From positions 1 through 54,301 of the forward strand of contig JADLBQ010000075.1 in the NCBI GenBank assembly GCA_020847635.1: a stretch of 54,301 bases of DNA, in the 5' to 3' direction. Below are positions 1-9,466 of the stretch, piece by piece. Every line of letters begins with the position of its first letter. The first letter of the stretch is position 1. Both the position numbers and the translations under genes were made by a program. A model generated the notes under the pieces. The model had not been told where the DNA came from. It was given only the letters and a program-made list of their open reading frames with translations, and did no database searches. Origin of the DNA: Bacteroidia bacterium (GTDB taxonomy: Bacteria > Bacteroidota > Bacteroidia > AKYH767-A > OLB10).

Positions 1-3000
1 ATGCAATACTTTGTTCCGGTTCCTGTACGGGTTATAGATACGTTGTTGTTTTTGATGTCCAATCCAGTGCCATACCCATACATACCATAAGTAGTTCCGG
101 CAGTTGCAGTTGTTCCATCTAATGAGATGGTGTTATGATAAAACTGAACATTGGTATAACCTAAACTGTAAAAACCATATATCGCTCCGTTTGAGTTTAT
201 ATCACTAACCACATTGTTATACCATTTGTTTTCAAGTCCTAAACTGCCACTGGCACCATTATACAGGCAATAAGCTGATGAAGTACTTGACTGTTGTGAT
301 TCAAATAATTTCTGAACTCTGTTCTTTTCTACCGTACAATTCAATGAAGAGGTTGATAAATAGATCGCATAAACAGTGGTTGTATTTGTACGGTTTAGTC
401 TTTCAATGGTATTGCCTCGAATTATTGTATTCTGGCAATACATATTACGTATACCATATGAGTAAAAATCCTGTAAGTTACAATTGACCAGCTGATTATT
501 AACATTAAAAGGAGAAATGCTTGAACCCAGAATAGCAACCTGATAAGTGCCCCCACCAATCATCGTACATCCTGAAATCAGGTTATTATTACCTGAATTT
601 CCTGAAGTTGTTACATCTGTTGGTGAACCATTTAATACAAATGCCGATAATAACGATGTCGTGGAAGTTATATTCACTTCAAATGTACAGTTGTTGAAAG
701 CATTATTATCAGCACCACCGTATAAGTGACATGCTATAGCATAGGTAGCATCTAGTCCCTCAATATTAAGATTATTTATTATAAAATAATCAGCACCATT
801 TAATGACAGTGTATTTGGCTGACCGGCATTACCTGTATAAGATAAGGTACGGCCATTTCCGTTAATGGTAATGGTATTTACAGCAGAGGTTCCGGTTATC
901 TCAGGAATAACAACACTTTCATTATAAGGGCCACTGCCTGATGCCACATTAAATACTATAGGTGATGATATTCCACAACTTAAAGCATTGATGGCATCTG
1001 TAAATGTCTGGAAGTTGATACCACCTGTTGGAAAATTTGAATTGATAGTATATGTACCGGACAAACTAACACATAGGAAATATGTATCGGTATTGTTGGC
1101 ACTTACAGCATCAGAGCCTCCGTTAACGCTTAAAATTTCGACTGTCATGGTTACACTGCTGGCCAGGTTATACTGAGTGGAAAATGTCAAATTCTGATTA
1201 TTGCCTGCTGTAATGTTCAATCCTGTAAACAACTGGGTCACCGGACTGCCTCCATCGTTATATGACAGATTTAAACTTGTTATAGTTTGTGCCTGTGTAT
1301 TGCTAATATTAACAGTAACAGGATACAACCCAACGGTTGCCGGACTGGTAGGGCTTACCCAGGAGATAGCAGCATCTAAACCTCCAAGTGAAAATTCATA
1401 AGCTCCCGGGTCTGGTGTGGTTACAGAACGAGTGGCATTATTAATATCTGTAGTTACTCCTAATGGCGCACCTATATCATTTACCAATCCATTATTAGGA
1501 GTATAATCATAAGAACCCGGTGCCAGATACATAGGATCTACGCTAACGCTGTTCAAATCTTTGCCTGAACCTGCTTGCCATGCACTAAGTGTTGTATAAC
1601 CTGTTCCGTTGTATCCTACATAGCGAGTACCTGCTGCAGCATTCATGTATAATACATTATGATCACTGATTGTAACTGCAGGGGTAGTATAATATACACA
1701 ATACTTGGTTCCTGTACCACCGCGTGATATTGAAACAATATTGTTTCTTACATCTTTGGCCAATGTTCCAGTTGCATAAATTCCATAGGTTGGAGAAGTT
1801 GACGTGGAGGTGGTTTGATCTAAGGATATGGTATTATGGTAAGCCTCCCAGTAATCAGAGCCGGTCATATACATTCCATAGATTGAACCATTAGAATTTA
1901 TATCTGAAATCACATTGTTGTAAAATTTATTCTCATTTCCCGGTGAGGCATCATTTAAACAATAAATAACATAAGCTGAAATTATAGCACTTGTATTGGT
2001 TGCACAAGGATTTCTGATTTTGTTTTTCTCGACCAATGCATTTGTACATCCTGTACTGATATAAATTCCATAAAATGATGAAAAATTAGTACTTGTAGGA
2101 CGTTCTACAGTATTATGACTGATTACGACTCCGTTCTGATATGTATTATAAGATCCATAAAAATAAAAATCCAGGATATTGCAATTGATAACCTGATTGC
2201 CGGTACTTGCTAATGAACTGTTACCTGCCATTACACAGCCATAATAACCACTAAATATGGTACTGTTTGAAACCACGTTGTTATTTCCGCTCACACCGGA
2301 AGTTATTGCAGATGTTTTAGAACCGGAAACCGAAAATGGCACCTGAGTTGAATATGACCCGTTAGCAGGTGCATTGAAAGTACAATTATTAAAAGTATTA
2401 TTATCGGCCTGATTCCACAAGTGACATGCAAAAGCATACTGAGCACCTGTAGCATTTACGGTCAGATTATTTATAGTCATATAATCTGTACCATTCAACT
2501 CCAGTGTCGAAGGATTACCGCTTGAAGAGGATGCATAGGTAAGTACATTACCATTTCCGTTAATGGTGATGGTGTTAACAGAAGAAGCCCCTATAATCTC
2601 TCCAAACTCCACCTGCTCGTTATAAGGACCACTGCCTGCCGCCACATTTACTACAATGGCTCCTGCAATACCACAATTCATAGCAGCTATAAAATCATTG
2701 AAACTCTGGAAATTGCTACCACCGGTTGGCAAACCCGAATTGATGGTATAGTTACCTCCCGGAAGATTTGGATTAATAGCAACATAAACAGGAGTTGAAG
2801 AAGCACTCAAGCCACTGTTTGTACAGGTAAGCTGGCAACGATAATATTTAGCTGTTGTTTGGCTGGTGCCTTGGGTACTTGAAGTTCCAAGATTAGCAAC
2901 ATTCATGGTAAATGCTGCATCATCAGCACTCTGCCACTGGTAATTGATGCCTGAATCATAAGTGGCCCCAGCCAATGATAAGGTAAAACTCTGACTTGGG

Positions 3001-3683
3001 CATACCGGTGTCTGGGATGTAATTGTAGTTCCTGCTGAAGGTGTTCCTGAACATGGAGATGAAGGATAAATTTCCAATTGCATGGTATTAAAAACAGCCA
3101 GTACAGCATTTGCTGTGGGAGGGCTGGCAGGATCCGGATTCGTACCATCACTATAATAATGTATTGCTCTGCCAGTTCCAGCTGTTGTCATAAACATATT
3201 ACTTGTGTAAGTATAGCTTGGATCATTCTGGTCAACTGCAATCACTAAGTTACCATTTGCCTGGGCATAGTTAAAAGGTGTGGTAAGAAGTACCTCGCAC
3301 GTGAAGCCGGCAATCAGAGGCTGCACGATATTACCTGAAAAGACTTGTGTAAGGTTTGCTAACGGAACCCAGTCTGTCGTTGATGAAAAAGTACTGGATG
3401 ACTTGTAGCCCATATAGACGGTCCAGTCATTGTTATTCGTCAGACTTCCGGCATTCCAGTAAAAAGTTAGCTTGGTAATGGCTCCGTCCATACCTATTTC
3501 AGATGCCAGAACAATCTGCTGGGTATAGCTATAATTCCATAAACTGTTAACCGGAATCTGATAGGAGGAAGTTCCCGATCCGGGGTTTCCAATAGTAACA
3601 GTCATTTGTGCCTGAGCGATTGTTATTAATAGCATAAAAGCCATTAGGCTACTCAAGATTGATGTAATTGTCTTTTTAAGCAT
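1..3683 (-). CDS. Large secreted beta-helix repeat protein, C-terminus outside the window
   Basis: The frame is open from an ATG at 3683 to the left edge (1227 codons, no stop), so the C-terminus is missing. Residues 1-25 form a signal peptide ending in AQAQ. An N-terminal beta-sandwich-like region follows, then an Ig-like segment rich in Ser/Thr (about 225-300). From about residue 312 comes a module with right-handed parallel beta-helix character (many short Asn-rich strands such as NNTFNNCTF and GNNNVVSNS), followed by a CARDB-like region at about 725-860. The whole module then restarts at about residue 878 (NYTINSGLPTGG matches TYTINSNFPTGG) and the second copy is cut by the edge. A T9SS sorting domain is expected outside the window. 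Probably an exported surface or matrix protein; polysaccharide binding or lyase activity is possible, but I see no catalytic motif. Confidence 0.85.
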   Translation of the reverse strand, partial: MLKKTITSILSSLMAFMLLITIAQAQMTVTIGNPGSGTSSYQIPVNSLWNYSYTQQIVLASEIGMDGAITKLTFYWNAGSLTNNNDWTVYMGYKSSSTFSSTTDWVPLANLTQVFSGNIVQPLIAGFTCEVLLTTPFNYAQANGNLVIAVDQNDPSYTYTSNMFMTTAGTGRAIHYYSDGTNPDPASPPTANAVLAVFNTMQLEIYPSSPCSGTPSAGTTITSQTPVCPSQSFTLSLAGATYDSGINYQWQSADDAAFTMNVANLGTSSTQGTSQTTAKYYRCQLTCTNSGLSASSTPVYVAINPNLPGGNYTINSGLPTGGSNFQSFNDFIAAMNCGIAGAIVVNVAAGSGPYNEQVEFGEIIGASSVNTITINGNGNVLTYASSSSGNPSTLELNGTDYMTINNLTVNATGAQYAFACHLWNQADNNTFNNCTFNAPANGSYSTQVPFSVSGSKTSAITSGVSGNNNVVSNSTIFSGYYGCVMAGNSSLASTGNQVINCNILDFYFYGSYNTYQNGVVISHNTVERPTSTNFSSFYGIYISTGCTNALVEKNKIRNPCATNTSAIISAYVIYCLNDASPGNENKFYNNVISDINSNGSIYGMYMTGSDYWEAYHNTISLDQTTSTSTSPTYGIYATGTLAKDVRNNIVSISRGGTGTKYCVYYTTPAVTISDHNVLYMNAAAGTRYVGYNGTGYTTLSAWQAGSGKDLNSVSVDPMYLAPGSYDYTPNNGLVNDIGAPLGVTTDINNATRSVTTPDPGAYEFSLGGLDAAISWVSPTSPATVGLYPVTVNISNTQAQTITSLNLSYNDGGSPVTQLFTGLNITAGNNQNLTFSTQYNLASSVTMTVEILSVNGGSDAVSANNTDTYFLCVSLSGTYTINSNFPTGGINFQTFTDAINALSCGISSPIVFNVASGSGPYNESVVIPEITGTSAVNTITINGNGRTLSYTGNAGQPNTLSLNGADYFIINNLNIEGLDATYAIACHLYGGADNNAFNNCTFEVNITSTTSLLSAFVLNGSPTDVTTSGNSGNNNLISGCTMIGGGTYQVAILGSSISPFNVNNQLVNCNLQDFYSYGIRNMYCQNTIIRGNTIERLNRTNTTTVYAIYLSTSSLNCTVEKNRVQKLFESQQSSTSSAYCLYNGASGSLGLENKWYNNVVSDINSNGAIYGFYSLGYTNVQFYHNTISLDGTTATAGTTYGMYGYGTGLDIKNNNVSITRTGTGTKYC

Positions 3684-4128
3684 GATTTATAATTGTTTAA
3701 GGGGTTAATAAAAGAGATATTGACTAGGCTCAAAATTAAAATAATTCTAAGGATAAAATCAAATAATTTGAATAACTTTTTGAGTTAGTACTACATTTGT
3801 ATTAGCTGAGTAGCTGTTTTAGGTATTAAAAACGGTAAAACTACTTATATACCATCAACTTCTTTTAATAAATGATAAGTGTTAGCCAAGCAGTTAAAGG
3901 TTAATTCTGCTGATTAGCAATTTCGGGTCAGAACTAACAAGAGGTTTGTCAGCACGTTCCTATGTCAATCACATTTATACCATAACTAAATCAACTATGA
4001 ACTCAGGTACAAATTCCGGATTAATGGCCCTGCTCCACCATATTATCACACAACTAAGTCTTCAGGAGAATTACCCCAGACAAACCTCTTATACCCGATA
4101 TTGAATAGACGGCCGAATAAACTGTGAC
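3684..4128. other. Gene-free 445 bp interval with a 12-bp inverted repeat
   Basis: No credible ORF in either strand. The right part of the gene 1 promoter lies here. AAGAGGTTTGTC at 3939-3950 is perfectly repeated in inverted orientation at 4079-4090, enclosing 128 nt. I recognise no RNA family and no run of T that would make it a simple terminator. Confidence 0.5.
3731..3763 (-). promoter_or_regulatory. Bacteroidota-type promoter of the beta-helix protein gene
   Basis: On the minus strand a TTTG at 3763-3760 is followed after 21 nt by TAATTTTG at 3738-3731. This matches the Bacteroidota consensus TTTG-N19-TAnnTTTG. It lies about 48 nt upstream of the ATG at 3683, allowing a 5' leader of roughly 40 nt. 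Confidence 0.5.
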
Positions 4129-6189
4129 CTAAAGCTTAATAAGCCTGATATAGTCTGTTGACTGGAAATTACTAAACTTCAGCAAATACATTCCTTTTGC
4201 CAGATAGCTAAAATCCACTCTTAAAACACTTTGCTGTAAGCTGGTATAATGTTGGATGACCTGACCTGAAAGGTTCATTACTTCAATAGCTGAATGTGCA
4301 GGTGCTTCTATGATGGCAATATCCTGAACAGGATTTGGAAAAACTGAAATCTGAGCCGACACATCAAGAGTTAAAACATTCACTGTATTCATTGGGAATC
4401 CATTCGAAATTGCCTGGCATCCGTTCTGATTCGTAACCCCTACTGTATAGTTACCATTTTGCTGGGGAATATAGTAATTGCCGATTGCTCCTGGCAGTGG
4501 TATTCCATTGAAATACCACTGAAAAGTTCCGCTGCCTGTAGCAAGAAGACTATCACCAGACAATGAAATCTGAGGCACTGCCGGTAACGGATGTACAATA
4601 ATGGGTATGACCGCTGAGGAAGTGGTTCCACATGTGTTTGATACCATCAAAGTATAATCGCCTTCGGTATAAACCAATATTTCAGGGTTTATTTCCCCGG
4701 TAAGATTTAAACCATTCACCTGCCATTGATACATATAAGCCGAATCAACATTTGCCGATAGAATCACTGAATCTCCCTGGCAGAAAGACAGCGGACCGGA
4801 TGCTGTAACAGTAACAACCGGCAACGAATGAACAGTCACCTGGACCATATTGGAAGTAACTACGCCACAACTATTGCTGACATTTAAAGAATAATTTCCG
4901 GCAACCTGAACATTCAGGACACTATCTGTTGCACCCGTCAGATTATTTCCATTAAGCTGCCATTGATAACTGTAAAAAGGATTCACAATCCCAGCCTGTA
5001 AAACCACTGAATCTCCATTACAAAAACTTGTATTCCCGTTAGCAAGAATAACTGCCTGAGCCAACGATTCAATCCGGATATCTGAGCCATTATCACTGCC
5101 GGTTAAAGCAGGACTGGATGATACAATACGGATACGGTATGCGTTACCGGGAGGCGTACTGGCAGGAATGGTTACATTGATATTTCCCGAAACTCTTGAA
5201 GTTATTGAGCCAATTATGACCGGGTTACTGAAATCACCTGAAGAATCACTTAGCTGAGCTGTAAACACATTAGCCGGCTGAAGAAAGGCAGCACCGTTAT
5301 AACTGCCGGTAGCCGTGTAAGGAAGGGTTAGCTGACTTCCTGCACAATAAACAGGATCCAGACTACCCGGCTGAACTGTGTTATAATCATCCCGGTAAAT
5401 AATTTCAGTTACAATTTCCAAACCTAACACTTCTGTCGTTGTAATCTGAAGAACAGGAACAATTTCATTATTTGTGAGCCATTTATAGTGAGTTGTCTTG
5501 GGTCTGTTTAATGAAAAATGGAGATTCAGTGTGTCAACACTGATTGTATCTTTAGCATAAAGCTCGGTTTTAACTCTGAGGACATTATAAGTTGCATGCG
5601 GAGTTATAAGAGTTCCCCATCCATCTACATAATTAATCCGGGTTTGAGTAAAGCCATAGTACCCCAGTCCCGGCAGTCCGATGTTCCAAGCAGAATAAGA
5701 AGTATCCCTGTTATTATAATTTACAGGGAATTGATAAATAACATCATGCTGACTGAATGTGACCGGAGTCGGGATATTAGCAATTCTGAAACCCAGGCCA
5801 ACCTGCTTAAAGGCTGCAGAAGAACTGTAATAAAAATTGAGTGGATCAGTTATTGTCAGCAGCGGATTTGCCGGTAATTCCTGCCCGGCTTCAGCAACAT
5901 TAGCCCGGTTGGGATTAAAGGGCAGATTGGCATAGAATAGCGAATAGACCAGGCCGGTTGAAGCAATGCTGAAATATTCTTTTAAATCCTGGTTACTATT
6001 CCGGAGGTTAGAGAAATTCCACGAATGATTAGGACCGGTTGCACTATAATTGATCAGTGGATTCACAACTGCCTTTGTAAACCGTCCGGAATCTCCTGCA
6101 GAAGGCATATCAGCAGAAGTAATCGTAATTTGTCCAAATACAGCCGATGAAAGAAATAATAATGCAGAAAGTGTAAAAATATGTTTCAT
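4129..6189 (-). CDS. Secreted Ig-like domain protein with T9SS sorting domain
   Basis: 686 residues. A signal peptide (MKHIFTLSALLFLSSAVFGQ) precedes an N-terminal region of about 270 residues resembling uncharacterised T9SS cargo. A CHU-type stretch follows (YCAGSQLTLPY), then three successive Ig-like units of roughly 85 residues. These carry recurrent motifs such as SFCNGDSVVLQA, SFCQGDSVILSA, YQWQLNG and YQWQVNG. The last about 75 residues (VFPNPVQDIAII to YIRLIKL) are a type A T9SS C-terminal sorting domain, so the protein should cross the outer membrane and be released or anchored. No enzyme motif is visible; an adhesin or matrix role is inference. The gene is separated by 115 nt from the transporter gene on the same strand. 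Confidence 0.85.
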   Translation of the reverse strand: MKHIFTLSALLFLSSAVFGQITITSADMPSAGDSGRFTKAVVNPLINYSATGPNHSWNFSNLRNSNQDLKEYFSIASTGLVYSLFYANLPFNPNRANVAEAGQELPANPLLTITDPLNFYYSSSAAFKQVGLGFRIANIPTPVTFSQHDVIYQFPVNYNNRDTSYSAWNIGLPGLGYYGFTQTRINYVDGWGTLITPHATYNVLRVKTELYAKDTISVDTLNLHFSLNRPKTTHYKWLTNNEIVPVLQITTTEVLGLEIVTEIIYRDDYNTVQPGSLDPVYCAGSQLTLPYTATGSYNGAAFLQPANVFTAQLSDSSGDFSNPVIIGSITSRVSGNINVTIPASTPPGNAYRIRIVSSSPALTGSDNGSDIRIESLAQAVILANGNTSFCNGDSVVLQAGIVNPFYSYQWQLNGNNLTGATDSVLNVQVAGNYSLNVSNSCGVVTSNMVQVTVHSLPVVTVTASGPLSFCQGDSVILSANVDSAYMYQWQVNGLNLTGEINPEILVYTEGDYTLMVSNTCGTTSSAVIPIIVHPLPAVPQISLSGDSLLATGSGTFQWYFNGIPLPGAIGNYYIPQQNGNYTVGVTNQNGCQAISNGFPMNTVNVLTLDVSAQISVFPNPVQDIAIIEAPAHSAIEVMNLSGQVIQHYTSLQQSVLRVDFSYLAKGMYLLKFSNFQSTDYIRLIKL

Positions 6190-6304
6190 TCGTATAATTT
6201 TTAGTAAAATATACTTTGAGTTGAAACACGGATCATAATAATTTGGGTAAACACTCCAAATCTCAGGGTGAATACAAATTAAACCAGCTAAGCGTAGACT
6301 GATC

Positions 6305-7939
6305 CTATCCTCCGTGCTCTTTAATAATCCGGTTAAGCCACCGGAGCATCATCAGTATGATGAGTGTTGTAATGAGAACGAGAAAAAAGTTAACAAGAAA
6401 AAAATTGGCTTTATGTTCATAGCTATCCCAAAGGCTTGCCAGGACTCCGCTTAATTTATTCCCGATTGAAGTTGACAAAAACCATCCTCCCATCAACAGG
6501 GCCGTAAGCCGTGGAGGGCTGAGCTTTGAAACCAGTGAAAGTGCCATTGGGCTGAGACACAATTCACCGACCGTAATGACCCCGTAACTACCGATAAGCC
6601 AAACTATTGAACTTTTCTCCAATCCATTATGGCAGGCATAAGAGGCCGTAACCATTACAAGCGTTGAAAGGGCGGTAATCAGAAAACCATAGAAAATTTT
6701 CCAGGCAGTAGATGGTTCTTTGTTTCTCCTTCTCAGAAAACTCCAGAGGGCAACTATTAAAGGAGTCAACACAATTACCCAGAACGGGTTTATTGACTGG
6801 GCCAATTCGGTAGAAAAAAGAACCAGTGAACTGCCTTCTGCCGGCAATTCTTCTTTGCTGAGATTTTTAAAATACAAAGGATAATCCCATGTCTTGATAA
6901 CCTTATCTGTTGCATCTCTTGCAAAACGAAACTGCTCATCGGCCAGCGGAACTGAGTCTTTCTGATAAGTAACCAGTTGAGTCATGCCAAGACCAGTGGC
7001 CAACGGAACTACCGATTGAGGAATTTGACGGTCGGTATAGCTTTCAGCCCAAGTGGTAAGAGCTGTACCATTCTGTTTAAAGACTGCCCAGAAAACAATT
7101 GCTACTGCAAATACGGAAAGCAGGGCAGCCAGTGGCTTGCGGTCTTCCGCATCCGAACGAAGTAAAAGAGACAAATAGAAAACAACCACCGGAAGAGCTC
7201 CGAAGATAAAGGCATCAGTCGAGTCACTGCCGAAAATATTTTCCGGGATTATCCATCCGATGTAGCCGGTAATGAGTGCCGGCACTAGCGTCAGACCCAA
7301 AATTTTTGCAACCGGCATATCTTCCGGCTTAACCGGTTTTCTCACATCTGCATGACCGTAATGCTTATTACCGGCCCAAAGTACAATCACACCAATAAAC
7401 ATACCGATACCCGCTGCAATGAAGGCCGCACCCCAGCTGTAATTATTCCTCAGATAAGCAGCAAAAAAATTACAAATAAAGGCACCGATGTTAATCCCCA
7501 TATAAAAAATATTGTACCCCGAGTCCTTCTGTGATTTATATTCGGGCTTGTTGTAAACATTTCCTAACAGGGTTGAAATATTCGGCTTAAAGAAACCATT
7601 TCCAACGATGATAAGTAACAATGAAGAATAAAATGCAGTCATCCCCGGCAATGCCAAACCACAATAGCCTACTCCCATTAATATTCCGCCAAGGGTTATG
7701 GACATGCGGTAACCCAGCATTCGATCAGCAATCAAACCGCCCATAAACGGAGTGAGATACACCAGGGCTATAAATGTTCCATAGATATCGGCTGCCTCCT
7801 TTCTGTCTAAGGACATACCACCGCTTTGGGTATCCGTCATATAAAGAAAGAAGATACCAAGCATCATATAAAAACCAAAACGTTCCCACATTTCGGACAG
7901 GAACAGGTAGGGTAATGCTTTAGGATGTTTGCGTCTCAC
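6305..7939 (-). CDS. Proton-dependent oligopeptide transporter (POT/PTR family)
   Basis: 544 residues, an inner-membrane major facilitator protein that imports di- and tripeptides with protons. The N-terminal helix carries the family motif ExxERF (EMWERFGFYMM, about residues 16-26), whose Glu and Arg couple protons to peptide. A second signature (GNGFFKPNISTLLG) follows in helix 4. About 12-14 hydrophobic segments are present, with a hydrophilic loop at about 275-365. The likely start is GTG at 7939: an in-frame stop lies 12 nt upstream with no ATG between, and the family motif sits at its usual distance from this start. Single gene between a secreted-protein gene and pdhB; no operon partner is obvious. 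Confidence 0.9.
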   Translation of the reverse strand: MRRKHPKALPYLFLSEMWERFGFYMMLGIFFLYMTDTQSGGMSLDRKEAADIYGTFIALVYLTPFMGGLIADRMLGYRMSITLGGILMGVGYCGLALPGMTAFYSSLLLIIVGNGFFKPNISTLLGNVYNKPEYKSQKDSGYNIFYMGINIGAFICNFFAAYLRNNYSWGAAFIAAGIGMFIGVIVLWAGNKHYGHADVRKPVKPEDMPVAKILGLTLVPALITGYIGWIIPENIFGSDSTDAFIFGALPVVVFYLSLLLRSDAEDRKPLAALLSVFAVAIVFWAVFKQNGTALTTWAESYTDRQIPQSVVPLATGLGMTQLVTYQKDSVPLADEQFRFARDATDKVIKTWDYPLYFKNLSKEELPAEGSSLVLFSTELAQSINPFWVIVLTPLIVALWSFLRRRNKEPSTAWKIFYGFLITALSTLVMVTASYACHNGLEKSSIVWLIGSYGVITVGELCLSPMALSLVSKLSPPRLTALLMGGWFLSTSIGNKLSGVLASLWDSYEHKANFFLVNFFLVLITTLIILMMLRWLNRIIKEHGG

Positions 7940-8332
7940 AGGATCAGGTTACAGGTTCGTTTTTATCCATTTGCCAAGTGTGCTAATATCTGCATTTAAA
8001 TTCAGAAATTAAATAGCTTTAGAAAAAACATTCCCGTTACAAAGCTGACTATCCAGGTTGAAAGCAAACCGGGGTAACGATCTTTTCAACTGGCTGAATG
8101 GATTCCGGCAAACAAAGTGATGAATGATTATGATGTGCTTCAAAAAAGCGATTTTCATGTCCGATTATACCCGCTAACATTTCTATCCTGTAAAAATTGT
8201 AAAAAGGATTTAAAAGCCTGTTCTTAAGAAATCACATAGATTTAATGAACAATAAGGACAAACCAGGCTTTATTGAATGCACCCGGGCAGTTTTCTGATC
8301 CGGAAGTTTTTGCAAACAGGAATTTTTCTAAG
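7940..8332. other. Gene-free 393 bp interval
   Basis: Lies between the 5' end of the peptide transporter gene and the 3' end of pdhB, both on the minus strand. I find no credible ORF, no recognised RNA and no clear hairpin followed by a T-run. Confidence 0.5.
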
Positions 8333-9319
8333 TCAGTTCAGATACATAACCTTTTTAACTGCATCTATTACCTTCCGTGGATTGGGTAAATATTCTTCAA
8401 TTAAGGTCGGTGCATAGGCAAGAGGTGTATCTGCCGCTGTTATCCTCTGAACCGGAGCATCTAAATAGTCAAAGGCATTTGACTGAATTGTAAAGGCAAT
8501 TTCAGTTGCAATACTGCCCAGTGGCCATGCTTCTTCTACGATGACAAGGCGGTTTGTTTTCTTAACCGAGTTCAAGACTGTAGGATAATCCAATGGGCGA
8601 ATACTACGTAAATCTATAACCTCTGCATCAATATTGGATTCCTGCTGAAGCAATTCTGCAGCTTTTAGTGCAACTTTCATCATTTTACCAAACGAAACGA
8701 TGGTTACATCCTTTCCTGTTTTCCTTATATCAGCAACACCAATTGGCATCAGAAATTCACCTTCAGGCACATGTGCTTTATCACCGTACATTTGTTCAGA
8801 TTCCATAAAAATAACAGGGTCGTTGTCGCGGATTGCTGACTTCAGTAATCCTTTCGCATCAACCGGATTAGACGGGACAATCACTTTCAGTCCCGGGCAG
8901 TTCGCATACCAGCTATCAAAGGGATTGCTATGCTGAGCTGCCAGCATCCCGGCAGATCCGGTAGGGCCTCTGAAAACAATTGGAACTGAGAAATGACCCC
9001 CGCTCATCTGGTGCATTTTGGCTGCAGCATTAACAACCTGATCAATTGCCACCAATGAAAAGTTAAAGGTCATAAACTCGATAATGGGTCTCAGGTTATT
9101 CATTGCAGCACCGACACCAATACCCGCAAAACCAAGTTCGGTGATTGGAGTATCGATCACCCGTTTGGGACCAAAATCAGCCAACATTCCCTGACTTACC
9201 TTATAGGCACCGTTATATTCAGCCACCTCTTCACCCATCAGAAAGACCGATTCATCCCTACGCATTTCCTCGGACATAGCTTCACGCAAAGCTTCTCGAA
9301 ACTGTATTTCTCTTATCAT
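8333..9319 (-). CDS. pdhB: Pyruvate dehydrogenase E1 component, beta subunit
   Basis: 328 residues, the normal length for a stand-alone E1 beta chain. With an E1 alpha chain it forms the thiamine-diphosphate enzyme that decarboxylates pyruvate and acetylates the lipoyl group of E2. The start MIREIQFREALREAMSEEM is characteristic, as are GEEVAEYNGAYKVSQG (about 29-44), the ThDP-activating Glu region, and the C-terminal transketolase-type domain from about residue 200 (VTIVSFGKMMKVALKAAE). E1 alpha, E2 and E3 are not in the window, so the subunits are dispersed. A branched-chain 2-oxoacid dehydrogenase beta subunit is the main alternative. The AEYNGAYKVSQG segment favours pyruvate. Confidence 0.88.
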   Translation of the reverse strand: MIREIQFREALREAMSEEMRRDESVFLMGEEVAEYNGAYKVSQGMLADFGPKRVIDTPITELGFAGIGVGAAMNNLRPIIEFMTFNFSLVAIDQVVNAAAKMHQMSGGHFSVPIVFRGPTGSAGMLAAQHSNPFDSWYANCPGLKVIVPSNPVDAKGLLKSAIRDNDPVIFMESEQMYGDKAHVPEGEFLMPIGVADIRKTGKDVTIVSFGKMMKVALKAAELLQQESNIDAEVIDLRSIRPLDYPTVLNSVKKTNRLVIVEEAWPLGSIATEIAFTIQSNAFDYLDAPVQRITAADTPLAYAPTLIEEYLPNPRKVIDAVKKVMYLN

Positions 9320-9334
9320 AAATTAAAAGGCATG

Positions 9335-9342
9335 CAAAAGTA
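9335..9342 (-). promoter_or_regulatory. -7 box of pdhB
   Basis: TACTTTTG on the minus strand, a perfect TAnnTTTG, 15 nt before the ATG of pdhB. The -33 element is weak. A very short leader is implied. Confidence 0.45.
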
Positions 9343-9387
9343 GCTAACTTAAAACAGACCGAAAGCTAAAAGTTTGATTGCTATTCG

Positions 9388-9417
9388 TTGCAAATTCAAT
9401 TATAAATTTTATTTTTA
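9388..9417 (+). promoter_or_regulatory. Probable promoter of the Asp-box secreted protein gene
   Basis: TTG at 9388-9390, a 19-nt spacer and TATTTTTA at 9410-9417, one mismatch from TAnnTTTG. The 12-mer TTTTATTTTTAC over this box is found identically upstream of both DUF2911 genes. About 49 nt separate the box from the preferred ATG at 9467. Confidence 0.4.
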
Positions 9418-9466
9418 CGTCCGAATATTAGTTAAATTCATTTTAAACCTCTTAAAACCAACAAAC

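Noticed and set aside
2903-3151. 82-codon ORF on the minus strand
   Set aside because: It is a frame-shifted shadow of the large beta-helix gene, which is open across the whole region.
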